The translations under genes and the position numbers were made by a program. This document shows positions 24,917 to 34,049 of a stretch of 64,000 bases of DNA, in pieces. Under the pieces are notes generated by a model that was not told the DNA's origin, did not search any database, and saw only the letters and a list, made by a program, of their open reading frames with translations. This DNA is from Bacillota bacterium (GTDB taxonomy: Bacteria > Bacillota > Clostridia > Lachnospirales > Lachnospiraceae), in assembly GCA_023414875.1 (NCBI GenBank), contig JAEZMV010000016.1:1-64000 (forward strand), written 5' to 3'. Within the stretch, counting starts at the first letter, position 1. Each line of letters opens with the position of its first letter.

Positions 24917-26091
24917 TTAGGCTGTTTTTATGTAAGGCTGATTCGTCTTTTGTATATGATATATTACACGTACCAACTTTTTGGCGGCATGTGAAATTGC
25001 TACGTAATAGTGTTTACCTTCTTTACGTTTTTTCTCAAGGTAAGCTGCAAATGTAGGATCCCAGAAACAGACATATTTTGTTGCATTATAAAGAGCATAC
25101 CGTAAATACCTTGAACCTCGTTTCTCCATATGAGCATAGGATGATTCCAATTGTCCAGATTGATAGGTAGACGGTGATAAACCGGCATAGGCGAGGATTT
25201 TATCCGGTGAATCAAAGCGATTGAAATCACCAATCTCAGCTATAATCATTGCCCCCATACGATAACTGATACCAGGAATAGTAAGTATAGGTGTTGCTAG
25301 CGCATCCATAATTGATTTGATTTCACTTTCGATATCATCTATTTCAGAAGTTAGCTCCTGGATCAGCTTAATGGTATGCTTTAGTTCCAAGGATTTGGCG
25401 GGCATTACTGAACCAATGGAGTTTTTTGCGGAATCACGTACGGTAAGAGCCTTTTCTTTTCCATAACGTCCACGAGATGTGATATTAAAAGATTAGTCAA
25501 TCTGGTCAGATGAGAAGATGCGATATGTGAAGCACCAGGAAATTCTTCTAAAAGTGCATACACTGAAACCATATGTAGGTTGCAAACCAAAGATTCTAAC
25601 TCCGGGAAAAGGATATTTACCAGTCTTGTAATAGAGATTTTTAATTTAGCTCACTCCTGAACCTTATCGAAACGATATCGGGTAAGTGACTTAAGTTCCT
25701 CATTGTGATATGATGTGTTTGAGTAGGGTTTAATGCTTACATCAGACATTAACATCATAGCAATAGTACGGGCATCAACTTTATCCGTTTTCGTCTTTCT
25801 AAGGCTTAGACTTTTTCTGTAAAGATTGGTATGTAACGGATTGATAACATAGGTGGTCAGACCTTTATCAAGAAGAAACCCTAAAATGTTATAACTGTAA
25901 TGTCCAGTGGCTTCAAGCCCTACTTTTACATTACAAAATTCATCTGAAACAGATAGGATTTTGGTCATAAGGTCATTGAATCCTTCCTTATTATTTTTGA
26001 TAGTAAATGCTTTGAAAAGCACTTCACCATCAGAGTTAGTAATAAAGCAGTCATGCTTGTCTTTTGCAACATCAATTCCAACGTATATCAT
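24917..26091 (-). pseudogene. IS110 transposase, inactivated by a nonsense codon and a frameshift
   Basis: The N-terminal RuvC-like DEDD part (M-I-Y-V-G-I-D-V-A-K-D-K-H) starts at ATG 26091 with AAAGGAG upstream and runs to an in-frame TGA at 25651. The same frame then continues with a normal IS110 middle segment to about 25480. There a one-base shift is needed to continue (T-S-R-G-R-Y-G-K-E-K) into the C-terminal Transposase_20 domain with I-P-G-I-S-Y-R-M-G and Y-A-G-L-S-P-S, ending at 24917. The TGA sits where relatives usually have Arg, so CGA to TGA is likely. Two independent lesions indicate a dead copy. Confidence 0.9.
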
Positions 26092-26118
26092 AGTAAAACT
26101 CCTTTGAAAGTATTTAAT

Positions 26119-26320
26119 ACTGTTTAGGACCACAGGGCTCTCTGCTATTGTAACCTCGTTCTAAATAAACCGTCATGCGGTATCTAACTGATTAACAATG
26201 TAACAAAGAGCTGTGGTTAGAGCCTACTCGAAACCATCTGGTGGTAGGAGGCAGAAACTAATCCACAGCATCTTAAACAGTATAGTACATACCTACTGAA
26301 AAAGGTATCGAAGTACTATG
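26119..26320 (-). ncRNA. Candidate bridge RNA region of the IS110 element
   Basis: Upstream of the transposase lies a non-coding block bounded by the inverted pair ATACTGTTTA (26119-26128) and TTAAACAGTAT (26273-26283). Inside are a long stem GCTGTGGTTAG/CTAATCCACAGC (26210-26220 with 26258-26269) enclosing a CCTAC/GTAGG hairpin, and a further hairpin at 26283-26318 (TAGTACATACC with GGTATCGAAGTACTA). IS110 elements are known to encode a structured guide RNA in this position; which loops pair with target and donor cannot be told by eye. The rest of the gap to 26530 is featureless. Confidence 0.5.
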
Positions 26321-26529
26321 ACTATATAATACGAGGATGTAGGTGATAGTGTATTTAATTTTGTGTAAACCCTCTGAATTAATGAAAAATAAGGCTTTTC
26401 AACCCATTTCTTCGTAATGTTGCAAGATAAAGCATTTTAAATAATGAAGCATCCGTAGGAAAATCTCCTGAAGATAATAATAAAAAAGTCTACCTTGACA
26501 GAAATTTATAAAGACACCAAGTATCCACT

Positions 26530-26565
26530 TAAAAAAAGAACGATTGACTCAAATCAACCGTTCTT
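26530..26565 (-). terminator. Terminator of the O-acetylhomoserine sulfhydrylase gene
   Basis: Stem AAGAACG..TTGA paired with TCAA..CGTTCTT (about 26537-26547 with 26553-26564) is followed on the minus strand by TTTTTTT. On the plus strand it is followed by another T-rich stretch, so it may work in both directions. Confidence 0.75.
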
Positions 26566-26617
26566 TTCTTGTTTTATTTTTTAATTAATTCAATCATTAT
26601 ATCAGGAAGAAACCTTC

Positions 26618-27892
26618 TTATAACTGTGCCAATGCCTGTTCAATATCGGCTATAATATCGTCTACATTCTCAATACCGATGGACATACGAATTAAGTCAG
26701 GAGTAATTCCGCCATCAATTAATTGCTGGTCGGTAAGCTGGCGGTGAGTGGTGCTGGCAGGATGTAACACTCCGGTTCTGGTATCTGCCACATGAACTAC
26801 GATAGCAGCAAGCTTCAAGCTGTCCATGAATTTAATAGCAGCTTCTCTTCCACCCTTGATTCCGTATGAGATTACACCACAGGATCCGTTCGGAAGATAC
26901 TTCTTTGCAAGCTCATAATATTTACTTGACTTTAGATCAGGATAATTAACCCATGTAATCTTATCATTTTTTTCAAGATATTGTGCAACTTTAAGAGCAT
27001 TACTGCAATGACGTTCCATTCTTAAATGAAGCGTTTCCAAACCTAAGTTTAATAAAAATGCATTATTTGGAGAAGGAGTAGATCCTAGATCTCTCATCAA
27101 CTGAACTCTTGCCTTCACAATAAAAGCATTACGTCCACAATCTTTGGTGTAAATAATTCCATGGTAAGATGCATCCGGGGTTGATAAACCAGGGAATTTG
27201 CCATTATCCCAGTTGAAATTGCCACTGTCAACAATAACACCCCCAAGTGCAACTGCATGGCCATCCATATATTTTGATGTTGAATGAACTATAACATCTG
27301 CACCAAATTCAATGGGGCGACAATTGATCGGTGTTGCAAATGTATTATCCACAAATAGTGGTATCTGGTTACTATGTGCAAAGTTAGCAAATTTCTCTAT
27401 GTCCGTGATAATAAGCGCAGGATTCGCTATTGTTTCAACAAATACTAGTTTCGTATTATCTTTGATTTCTTTTTGCAGGTCGGCCAGTGATGCCTCCGGG
27501 TCAACAAAGGTTACTTCAATCCCCATTCGCTTCATGGTAACTGCAAATAAATTTGTTGTACCTCCATAAATTGTACTCGAGGAGATCATATGATCCCCTG
27601 AACTGCAGACATTTAAAACTGCAATCAAGCTTGCTGCCTGTCCCGAGGAGGTACATAGTGCACCTATACCACCCTCCAAAGAAGCAATTTTTCTTTCAAC
27701 ACAATCCACGGTCGGATTAGCTAATCTGGTATAAAAGAAGCCTTCCTCTGTAAGATCGAATAATTTACCTACATGTTCACTTGAATCGTATTTGAAGGTA
27801 GTACTCTGACAAATCGGTAATACTCTGGGCTCTCCGTTATTTGGCTGATATCCCTCTTGGATACATCTAGTTTCGATATGATAATTATTCAT
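26618..27892 (-). CDS. metY: O-acetylhomoserine sulfhydrylase (Cys/Met-metabolism PLP enzyme)
   Basis: This PLP enzyme makes homocysteine from O-acetylhomoserine and sulfide, giving direct sulfhydrylation in methionine synthesis. The protein, about 424 residues, is of the length typical for MetY. It has the Y-T-R-L-A-N-P-T block, the S-S-G-Q-A-A cofactor-phosphate loop near 85, the D-N-T-F-A-T motif near 185 and the PLP lysine in H-S-T-S-K-Y near 208. ATG 27892 lies 9 bases behind GGAGGG; an ATG at 27901 touches that site and is less likely. It has its own TTGACA promoter with a small palindrome near the start point. Confidence 0.88.
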   Translation of the reverse strand: MNNYHIETRCIQEGYQPNNGEPRVLPICQSTTFKYDSSEHVGKLFDLTEEGFFYTRLANPTVDCVERKIASLEGGIGALCTSSGQAASLIAVLNVCSSGDHMISSSTIYGGTTNLFAVTMKRMGIEVTFVDPEASLADLQKEIKDNTKLVFVETIANPALIITDIEKFANFAHSNQIPLFVDNTFATPINCRPIEFGADVIVHSTSKYMDGHAVALGGVIVDSGNFNWDNGKFPGLSTPDASYHGIIYTKDCGRNAFIVKARVQLMRDLGSTPSPNNAFLLNLGLETLHLRMERHCSNALKVAQYLEKNDKITWVNYPDLKSSKYYELAKKYLPNGSCGVISYGIKGGREAAIKFMDSLKLAAIVVHVADTRTGVLHPASTTHRQLTDQQLIDGGITPDLIRMSIGIENVDDIIADIEQALAQL

Positions 27893-27923
27893 TATATCCA
27901 TCCCTCCATGACTTTCACTAATT

Positions 27924-27970
27924 CCTATATTTTATAGGATATCATATCGAAATACAATCATACTTGTCAA
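27924..27970 (-). promoter_or_regulatory. metY promoter with an operator-like palindrome
   Basis: On the minus strand a consensus TTGACA (27970-27965) is followed after 18 bp by TATGAT (27946-27941). Just downstream, near the predicted start, sits the palindrome CCTATA-AAA-TATAGG (27938-27924) followed by AATTA. The half-site resembles operators of Rrf2-type cysteine regulators (CymR), which is a guess from memory. No SAM riboswitch is present. Confidence 0.55.
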
Positions 27971-28045
27971 GAACTATTTAAAATCATAAATATTTAATAT
28001 TTCAATTTTATGAATATGTATTCAGCAATTCATCAATTTCTTTAT

Positions 28046-28200
28046 TTGTAACTTTCTATATCTAATAACTATCTTTTCCTTATAACTTTCTATTCCTTAT
28101 AACTTTCTATTCCATTTAACTTTCTATTCCTTATAACTTTCTATTCCTTATATCTTTCTATTCCTTATAACTTTTATATTTATTAACTTTCTATATTTGA
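28046..28200. repeat. 17-bp tandem repeat, AACTTTCTATTCCTTAT
   Basis: About six near-exact tandem copies of a 17-bp unit, with degenerate flanking copies, in the 477-bp spacer between metY and the small gene at 28370. It is not in a reading frame and is non-coding. Nothing else is visible in the spacer outside the metY promoter. Confidence 0.85.
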
Positions 28201-28369
28201 TAATTCAAAATTTAATAGCATTTATAAGGATAAGCTTCATTATTTGATAACTATAATAATTGATCCTTTTAGCATATAATACCTTTAGTAATAACTTTTA
28301 AGTATAAAAGAATACGCCATATCTTAATCAGTCAATTGTAATCAGATTAGATTTGACGTATCGTTATCA

Positions 28370-28525
28370 TTACTTTTTTCTTTTTGTATCATTATCATCA
28401 CGTAATCCAAATACAGCACGAGCACTTTCTGCCTGAGGATCATGCTTTATATGCTTTGCATGAAAGGTTCCGTCTTCCTTTTTGTGATTTTTAGTGCTTC
28501 TCATTTTATTATCGTCATTTGCCAT
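28370..28525 (-). CDS. Small basic/histidine-containing protein of unknown function (51 aa)
   Basis: A 51-codon frame begins at ATG 28525 with a perfect AAGGAGG 7 bases upstream and ends at TAA 28370. The product starts M-A-N-D-D-N-K-M-R-S, has H-K-K-E-D-G-T-F-H-A-K-H-I-K-H in the middle, then Q-A-E-S-A-R-A-V-F-G, and ends in K-R-K-K. It is highly charged with no membrane segment or cysteine. I do not recognise a family with certainty; short proteins like this in Clostridia are often sporulation-associated, which is speculation here. Confidence 0.65.
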   Translation of the reverse strand: MANDDNKMRSTKNHKKEDGTFHAKHIKHDPQAESARAVFGLRDDNDTKRKK

Positions 28526-28644
28526 ATTGAATCCTCCTTAAAATAAGATTTTCATAGATAATTGTAAAACTATAAAGATTGGCATTTACCTTAAAATCAT
28601 TATTGTTAGTATCCCATCTTCTAATAAACTCATACTGGAAAATA

Positions 28645-28697
28645 CGATAAAAAATCGGTTCCTATCTGTAAACAGCATAAGAACCGATTTTATTCCA
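28645..28697 (-). terminator. Terminator of thrS
   Basis: Stem AAAATCGGTTC (28651-28661) pairs with GAACCGATTTT (28681-28691). On the minus strand it is followed by TTTTATCG. It sits about 80 bases behind the thrS stop. Confidence 0.75.
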
Positions 28698-28774
28698 ATA
28701 GATTAATAATTTGTTAAGATTCCTGATACCTTTAACCTTGTATTAACTACTAAAGTATCACCAGCTTATTAAGC

Positions 28775-30736
28775 CTACTTCTCGCCCTCAATAACCTCAA
28801 TCTTTCTGATTTCCTTTGTTCTGATTTCCTTGCAGATTTCATCAATAAAGGTGGAAAGAGGTTTCTGTCCTTCATCACCAAGGAAACGGCTTCTTACCGA
28901 TACAAGTCCTTCCTCTTCTTCCTTCTGCCCAACAACTAGCATATAAGGAACACGGTCAAGTCTTGTTTCTCTGATCTTGTATCCAATCTTTTCTGCTCTC
29001 TCGTCCACAGTTACAAGAACATTATTTTTCAGAAGCTCTGCCTTTACCTTTCTTGCATAGTCATGGTATTTTTCAGAAATAGGAAGTATTCTAACCTGCT
29101 CCGGACATAACCAGGTCGGGAATAAGCCAGCATATTTTTCAATCAACCAAGCAAGAGTTCTCTCATAGCAGCCCATGCTGGTTCTATGAATGATATAAGG
29201 ACGAACCTTCTCACCATTCTGATCCACATAATACATATCGAACTGTTCTGCTATCATAGCATCCCATTGGATTGTAATCATGGTATCTTCCTTACCATAC
29301 ACATTCTTAGCCTGAATATCAACCTTCGGTCCGTAGAATGCAGCCTCACCGTCAGCTTCCGTAAATGGAATTTCAAGTTCTGTCAAAACCTTGCGTATTC
29401 TACCCTGGGTCTCTTCCCATACTTCTTCTGTTCCGATGTATTTTTCTTTATTATTAGGATCCCATTTGGATAAACGATAGGTAACATCTTCTTCTACACC
29501 CAATGTCTTCAGACAATATCTGGCCAGATCAAGGCAGCCCTTAAATTCCTCATCCATCTGATCCGGTCTTACGATTAAGTGCCCTTCCGTAATTGTAAAC
29601 TGACGAACACGGGTTAGTCCATGCATTTCACCGGAATCTTCATTTCTAAAAAGAGTTGAAGTTTCACCATAACGAATCGGTAGATCTCTATAAGATTTTT
29701 GGCTGTTCTTATAAATGTAATACTGGAATGGACATGTCATAGGACGAAGCGCAAATACTTCCTTATCCACTTCTTCATTACCAAGAACAAACATACCCTC
29801 CTTATAGTGATCCCAATGACCGGAAATCTTATATAAATCACTCTTTGCCATAAAAGGTGTTCTTGTTCTTACATAACCGCGTCTTTCTTCTTCATCTTCA
29901 ATCCATCTTTGCAGGGTCTGTATCATCTTCGTGCCGTTTGGCATCAAAAGGGGAAGGCCTTGACCTATAACGTCAACGGTTGTAAATATCTCCATCTCAC
30001 GGCCTAACTTATTATGATCACGTTTTTTGATATCCTCCAGGTGAACCAGATACTCTTCTAACTCTGCATTTTTTGTATATGCAGTTCCATAGACTCTGGT
30101 AAGCATCTTATTCTTCTCTGAACCTCTCCAATATGCACCTGAGGCAGAGATTAATTTGATTGCTTTTATATTCTTAGTACTCATTAAATGAGGGCCTGCA
30201 CAAAGATCTACGAAATCACCCTGTTGATAGAAGGAAAGTTCCGCATCCTCCGGAAGATCTTCGATTAATTGTACCTTATAGGGCTCACCCTTTTGCTGCA
30301 TCAAAGCGATAGCCTCTGCACGTGGCAGGGTAAAACGAACTAATTCAGCACCTTCTTTAATGATCTTCTTCATCTCTTTTTCTATTTCATCAAGAGCCGC
30401 ACGATCAAGTGGTGCAATGTCAAAATCATAATAAAAGCCCGTATCAATGGATGGTCCGATTGCCAGCTTTGCCTCCGGGTATAATCTCTTCACTGCCTGA
30501 GCAAGGACGTGCGAAGTTGTATGGCGATATGCAGCTTTACCTGCATCATCATTAAAGGTTAATATATTCAATTCACTGTCTGCATCCACCATAGTTCGAA
30601 GATCCACCACTTTGCCATTTAATTCTCCGGCACATGCCATTCTGGCTAAGCCTTCGCTGATGTCACTTGCAATGTCATACACTGTCATTGATTTGTCGTA
30701 CTCTTTTACAGAGCCGTCTTTTAAAGTTATCTTCAT
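28775..30736 (-). CDS. thrS: Threonine-tRNA ligase
   Basis: ThrS charges tRNA-Thr and edits mis-charged serine. The 653-residue protein has all domains: N-terminal TGS (1-62), the editing domain with H-T-T-S-H near 72, and the class II core. The core has motif 2 (R-N-E-D-S-G-E-M-H), zinc-ligand Cys in M-T-C-P and motif 3 (G-C-Y-E-R-T-L). The anticodon-binding C-terminal domain covers about 545-645. ATG 30736 follows GGAGG. Expression is under a T-box leader immediately upstream. Confidence 0.98.
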   Translation of the reverse strand: MKITLKDGSVKEYDKSMTVYDIASDISEGLARMACAGELNGKVVDLRTMVDADSELNILTFNDDAGKAAYRHTTSHVLAQAVKRLYPEAKLAIGPSIDTGFYYDFDIAPLDRAALDEIEKEMKKIIKEGAELVRFTLPRAEAIALMQQKGEPYKVQLIEDLPEDAELSFYQQGDFVDLCAGPHLMSTKNIKAIKLISASGAYWRGSEKNKMLTRVYGTAYTKNAELEEYLVHLEDIKKRDHNKLGREMEIFTTVDVIGQGLPLLMPNGTKMIQTLQRWIEDEEERRGYVRTRTPFMAKSDLYKISGHWDHYKEGMFVLGNEEVDKEVFALRPMTCPFQYYIYKNSQKSYRDLPIRYGETSTLFRNEDSGEMHGLTRVRQFTITEGHLIVRPDQMDEEFKGCLDLARYCLKTLGVEEDVTYRLSKWDPNNKEKYIGTEEVWEETQGRIRKVLTELEIPFTEADGEAAFYGPKVDIQAKNVYGKEDTMITIQWDAMIAEQFDMYYVDQNGEKVRPYIIHRTSMGCYERTLAWLIEKYAGLFPTWLCPEQVRILPISEKYHDYARKVKAELLKNNVLVTVDERAEKIGYKIRETRLDRVPYMLVVGQKEEEEGLVSVRSRFLGDEGQKPLSTFIDEICKEIRTKEIRKIEVIEGEK

Positions 30737-30784
30737 AAATCCTCCATTCTGTCGCTTATAGCGACTAATAAAAAGTTATAATTC

Positions 30785-31075
30785 CAAGTCTGCAAAATAA
30801 AAAGCCCATCACTTTCGATCTGCTTATTTTGCATTTCGAAAGGGACGAGCGTATCGTATACGTCGCGGTTCCACCCTTTTTGGTAAGTAACACCCACTTC
30901 ATTCTGATTGATAACGGAATCACCGGACCGGATTAGGGTCACTCAGAGGTAGTTTTCATATGCTTCTATACAAGACAAACGAAGGTCAGCTTAACTTGTA
31001 ATGAATAAGATATTTGCACCAAATCATATCTCTCTCTGTATTCTTCCACATATTACTCGTCTCATCAACGTTTTA
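30785..31075 (-). promoter_or_regulatory. T-box riboswitch (threonine) upstream of thrS
   Basis: The minus strand has the near-invariant T-box sequence GGGTGGAACCGCG (30876-30864). The stem I signals lie at the 5' side (AGAGAG followed by GGTG near 31020). Downstream is a terminator with arms CCCTTTCG and CGAAAGTGATGGG followed by TTTTTATTTT near 30800. Uncharged tRNA-Thr would pair with the specifier and the T-box and prevent termination. A likely specifier codon is ACC at 30950-30948, but stem I was not folded formally. Confidence 0.92.
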
Positions 31076-31149
31076 TAAATAATTCAATATTATTTTATTC
31101 AACTGCATATTACTAGGATTTATTATATCACCCCTATTTCTAATGTCAA

Positions 31150-31245
31150 GTTAATCTTAATTCCAGTAATCCAACCTATGATCTTAATTCCAGTAATCCA
31201 ACCTCTAAATTCCAGCTATCCAACCTCTAATTTCCAATTATCCAG
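31150..31245. repeat. About 22-bp degenerate tandem repeat
   Basis: Four copies of a unit reading TTCCAGTAATCCAACCTCTA with increasing divergence lie in the spacer between the T-box leader and the AIM24-family gene. It is non-coding. The rest of the spacer (31246-31425) shows no gene. Confidence 0.8.
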
Positions 31246-31426
31246 TCAGTAACTCAAAACTTTTACTTTTTTTTCATATTTGGGTTTGTAAAGAAAACTT
31301 ATGTTGATAGAGCCAAAGTAATCCACTACCTGTATATTGATGATAATGGCCTTGTGATCAGAAAGTCGGTAATACAACCGAATGTATTAACATCAGATAA
31401 TAGTATATGCCTATAAAAGCACATAC

Positions 31427-31460
31427 TACAAAAGGGGTGCTATCGCACCCCCTTTAATTA
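31427..31460 (-). terminator. Terminator of the AIM24-family gene
   Basis: Stem AAAGGGGTGC (31431-31440) pairs with GCACCCCCTTT (31445-31455), with a TATC loop. On the minus strand it ends in CCCCTTTTGT, 15-45 bases behind the stop codon. Confidence 0.75.
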
Positions 31461-31474
31461 TTATTTGTGTACAT

Positions 31475-32155
31475 TTATTTTGCTGCAGGTAAGAAAGGTC
31501 TTAAGGTTGCAGCAACATTATTTACCGGCATAGTCTGTAATATGATCTTTCCAGGGCCTGTAATCACTGTATTAAAGATTCCTTCACCGCCGAATAGCAT
31601 ATTCTTTACACCAGGTACAGTCTGAATTTCCATGGAGCAGCTTTCTGTCATCGCTGCCAGATAACCGGTATCAACGATCATTTGCTGGCCAGGTTGAAGT
31701 ACATATTCCATTGCATAGCCATCAATTTCAATAAATGCAGTACCCTGACCGGATAATTTCTGCATAATAAAACCTTCACCGCCGAATAAGCCTGCGCCAA
31801 GCTTCTTTTGAAAATGAATAGATAAAGTAACGCCTGCTTCGGATGCTAAAAATGCTGATTTTTGAACAATCATATTATTTCCTGGTCCGATTTCTAAAGC
31901 ACGGATAGAACCTGGAAAGCTGGAAGCAAATGCTATTAAACCTTCTCCTCCAATAGCTGTATATTTGTTTTGGAACACTGAATCGCCTGAAAACATTCTA
32001 CCTAATGCTTTACCGATTCCTCCATTTGTCGAAGTTTCCATTTTCATATTGTTACTCATCCAACTCATGGAACCTCTTTCCGTAATCAGCGTTTCACCTG
32101 GATTCACATGACAGGTTACGACTGGTAACGGCTCACCAACTATTTCATATTTCAT
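31475..32155 (-). CDS. AIM24 / TIGR00266 family protein
   Basis: A 226-residue protein predicted to be all-beta and rich in glycine. It has the family's repeated G-G-E-G motif (I-G-G-E-G-L, F-G-G-E-G-F, F-G-G-E-G-I) and the N-terminal P-G-E-T-L-I-T-E-R-G-S-M block. AIM24-type proteins form a double beta-sheet fold related to tryptophan RNA-binding attenuators, and their bacterial role is unknown. It is cytosolic, without a signal sequence. ATG 32155 follows GGGAGG. It is a monocistronic gene between terminators. Confidence 0.85.
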   Translation of the reverse strand: MKYEIVGEPLPVVTCHVNPGETLITERGSMSWMSNNMKMETSTNGGIGKALGRMFSGDSVFQNKYTAIGGEGLIAFASSFPGSIRALEIGPGNNMIVQKSAFLASEAGVTLSIHFQKKLGAGLFGGEGFIMQKLSGQGTAFIEIDGYAMEYVLQPGQQMIVDTGYLAAMTESCSMEIQTVPGVKNMLFGGEGIFNTVITGPGKIILQTMPVNNVAATLRPFLPAAK

Positions 32156-32436
32156 ATTACTATCCTCCCAAAGTTTAATTTATTAAATGCTATATTATTA
32201 TTATTAAATTCTTAGTTTTACTAATATAGCATGAAACCATTGTGACTATTCCATAAAAAATATCCTAATAATAGCAATTATAATCCATTTTATAAATTAT
32301 TTCAAGATTTTTTAATTAAAAAGGACAAAATTGCACTGATAAATTCTCAGAATAATTAGATTTTTTGTAATATTATAAGTCACCTGGAGGTTATTCGTTA
32401 TTTCAAAAGTGTAACTATCCCTAATTACGTTAATAA

Positions 32437-33693
32437 TTAGATTTCGATTGAATTTAAATGGACATCCTTTAAATTACCAACCAACGAGATTGAGGCGGTC
32501 GGAAGATCAAGATATCGGTTCGAAAAATCCATTACATTAGTAAGACTCACATTTTCAATCCCCTCAATCAATTCTTCTATCGTAACAATCCTTCCACGAT
32601 TAATAATTGACTTTCCGTTCGAATTCATTCTGCTTTTTGCACTCTCATTCCCAAGGATAAGCTCTGTCTTAATTTGCTCCTTTGTCATGGAGAGCTCTTC
32701 GGCTGTTACTCCTTTTTTCTTTATCTCATTAATTATATGATAAATCTTTTTTACTACTGTCAAGGTTTGGGAAGGATTCATCGCAGCATAAATATGAAAT
32801 AATCCAGTCTCACGATATGAGCTTCCATAGGAATAAATGGAATACGTTAAACCGCTGTTCTCTCTGATTCTTTGAAAAAGCCTCGAATTTATACTACCAC
32901 CTAGGATTGAGTTCAGTACCGATAGAATGTAACGTTCCTCTGACAAGTAGGAAATGCTATTAAAAGCAATATTACAGTGTACTTGCTCTATATCTTTGTT
33001 TCTTTTACATACCACCCGGTGATAGACCGGCTTTCCTACTATGTTTTCGGTTGTCGTACTGCTTGACTTAATAACCCCAAACTTTTCTTCCAGAAGCTTT
33101 AGAACCTCAGCTTCATTAAAATGTCCTGCCACTGATATTATCATATTTTCGCCAACATAGTATTTATCCATGAACTCTAGAATTTGCTCTCTGGTAACCT
33201 TTCTTACAACTTTCTTTGTTCCAGAGATCATATAACCCAGAGGATGATCCTTCCATACTCTCTGCTGTAGCATTTCATGCACCAGATCCTCCGGGGAATC
33301 ATCGTACATATCTATTTCCTCAAGAATTACTCCCTTTTCCTTTTTTAATGCTTTCTCATCGATTAACGAAGCATTTAACATATCAGATATAATATCAATC
33401 GCTATTGGAAGATGCTCACTAAGGGTGGTTGCATAATAGGAAGTGCATTCTTTGCTGGTAAATGCATTCATGTTCCCCCCTATTTTAGCCATTTCGTCAG
33501 CAATCTGCTTCGCATTGCGTTTACTGGTGCCTTTAAAAAGCATATGTTCTATGATATGAGCGATGCCGTTATTACTATCATCTTCGTTCGACGATCCAGC
33601 CTTCACCCAAATACCGAAAGATGTACTTCGCAGATAAGGTAATACCTCCGTAATTACGGTAATTTTGTTGGATAACTGATTAATGTTTGTCAT
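32437..33693 (-). CDS. M16-family zinc metallopeptidase (mlpA/ymxG-like)
   Basis: A 418-residue insulinase/processing-peptidase-like protein. The inverted zinc motif is H46-x2-E49-H50 with the downstream third ligand in the E-E-I-D-M-Y block near 125. The C-terminal half (about 190-400) is the inactive M16 domain with the R-x-x-Y substrate-binding type element. In Bacillus subtilis the homologue lies just downstream of pnpA, and the same order is kept here with two genes inserted. ATG 33693 follows GGGAGG. Substrate is unknown; cytosolic. Confidence 0.92.
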   Translation of the reverse strand: MTNINQLSNKITVITEVLPYLRSTSFGIWVKAGSSNEDDSNNGIAHIIEHMLFKGTSKRNAKQIADEMAKIGGNMNAFTSKECTSYYATTLSEHLPIAIDIISDMLNASLIDEKALKKEKGVILEEIDMYDDSPEDLVHEMLQQRVWKDHPLGYMISGTKKVVRKVTREQILEFMDKYYVGENMIISVAGHFNEAEVLKLLEEKFGVIKSSSTTTENIVGKPVYHRVVCKRNKDIEQVHCNIAFNSISYLSEERYILSVLNSILGGSINSRLFQRIRENSGLTYSIYSYGSSYRETGLFHIYAAMNPSQTLTVVKKIYHIINEIKKKGVTAEELSMTKEQIKTELILGNESAKSRMNSNGKSIINRGRIVTIEELIEGIENVSLTNVMDFSNRYLDLPTASISLVGNLKDVHLNSIEI

Positions 33694-33861
33694 ATAGGTT
33701 CCTCCCTATCTGTTTAAGTAATTTATCCATACAACTTAAACCATATTCAAGTATTATTTCTTATTTTTTCATAATGTGAAAATAATTTGTATTATTATGC
33801 TGACCATTTTCACATGAATCGTATCAATCGATTCTACCATATTTTAAATCACTTATCAACC

Positions 33862-33912
33862 GACAAAACGAAGGGGCTTCTATCTACATAAAACGAAGGG
33901 GCTTCTATTTAT
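33862..33912. repeat. 27-bp direct repeat, two copies
   Basis: AAAACGAAGGGGCTTCTAT occurs twice, with starts 27 bp apart. It lies between the M16 peptidase promoter region and the terminator of the TraB-type gene. AT-rich TTCTTTTAAA repeats follow at about 33985-34045. No gene is visible in the 33694-34049 spacer. Confidence 0.75.
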
Positions 33913-33933
33913 AAGAACACTCCCATGAGATAA

Positions 33934-33980
33934 AAAATGCTGCTATTATATATACCTATATACATATAACAGCAGCTTAC
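33934..33980 (-). terminator. Terminator of the TraB/GumN-family gene
   Basis: Stem GCTGCTATTATAT (33939-33951) pairs with ATATAACAGCAGC (33964-33976) with one G-T type mismatch. On the minus strand it is followed by ATTTTTTATC. Confidence 0.75.
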
Positions 33981-34049
33981 AACCATTTATTCTTTTAAAT
34001 TCTTTAAAATTCTTTTAAATATTCTTTTATATATTATTTTATATACACT

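Larger units (their letters stand above)
24840..26330 (-). mobile_element. Degenerate IS110-family insertion sequence
   Basis: The element carries a broken IS110 transposase (24917-26091) and a structured non-coding stretch upstream of it (26119-26320). As usual for IS110 elements there are no obvious terminal inverted repeats or long target duplications, so the borders are estimates. The element sits between a plus-strand accessory cluster and the sulfhydrylase gene. Confidence 0.7.

Noticed and set aside
30733..30942. 69-codon frame upstream of thrS
   Set aside because: It lies wholly inside the T-box leader and is explained by RNA structure.
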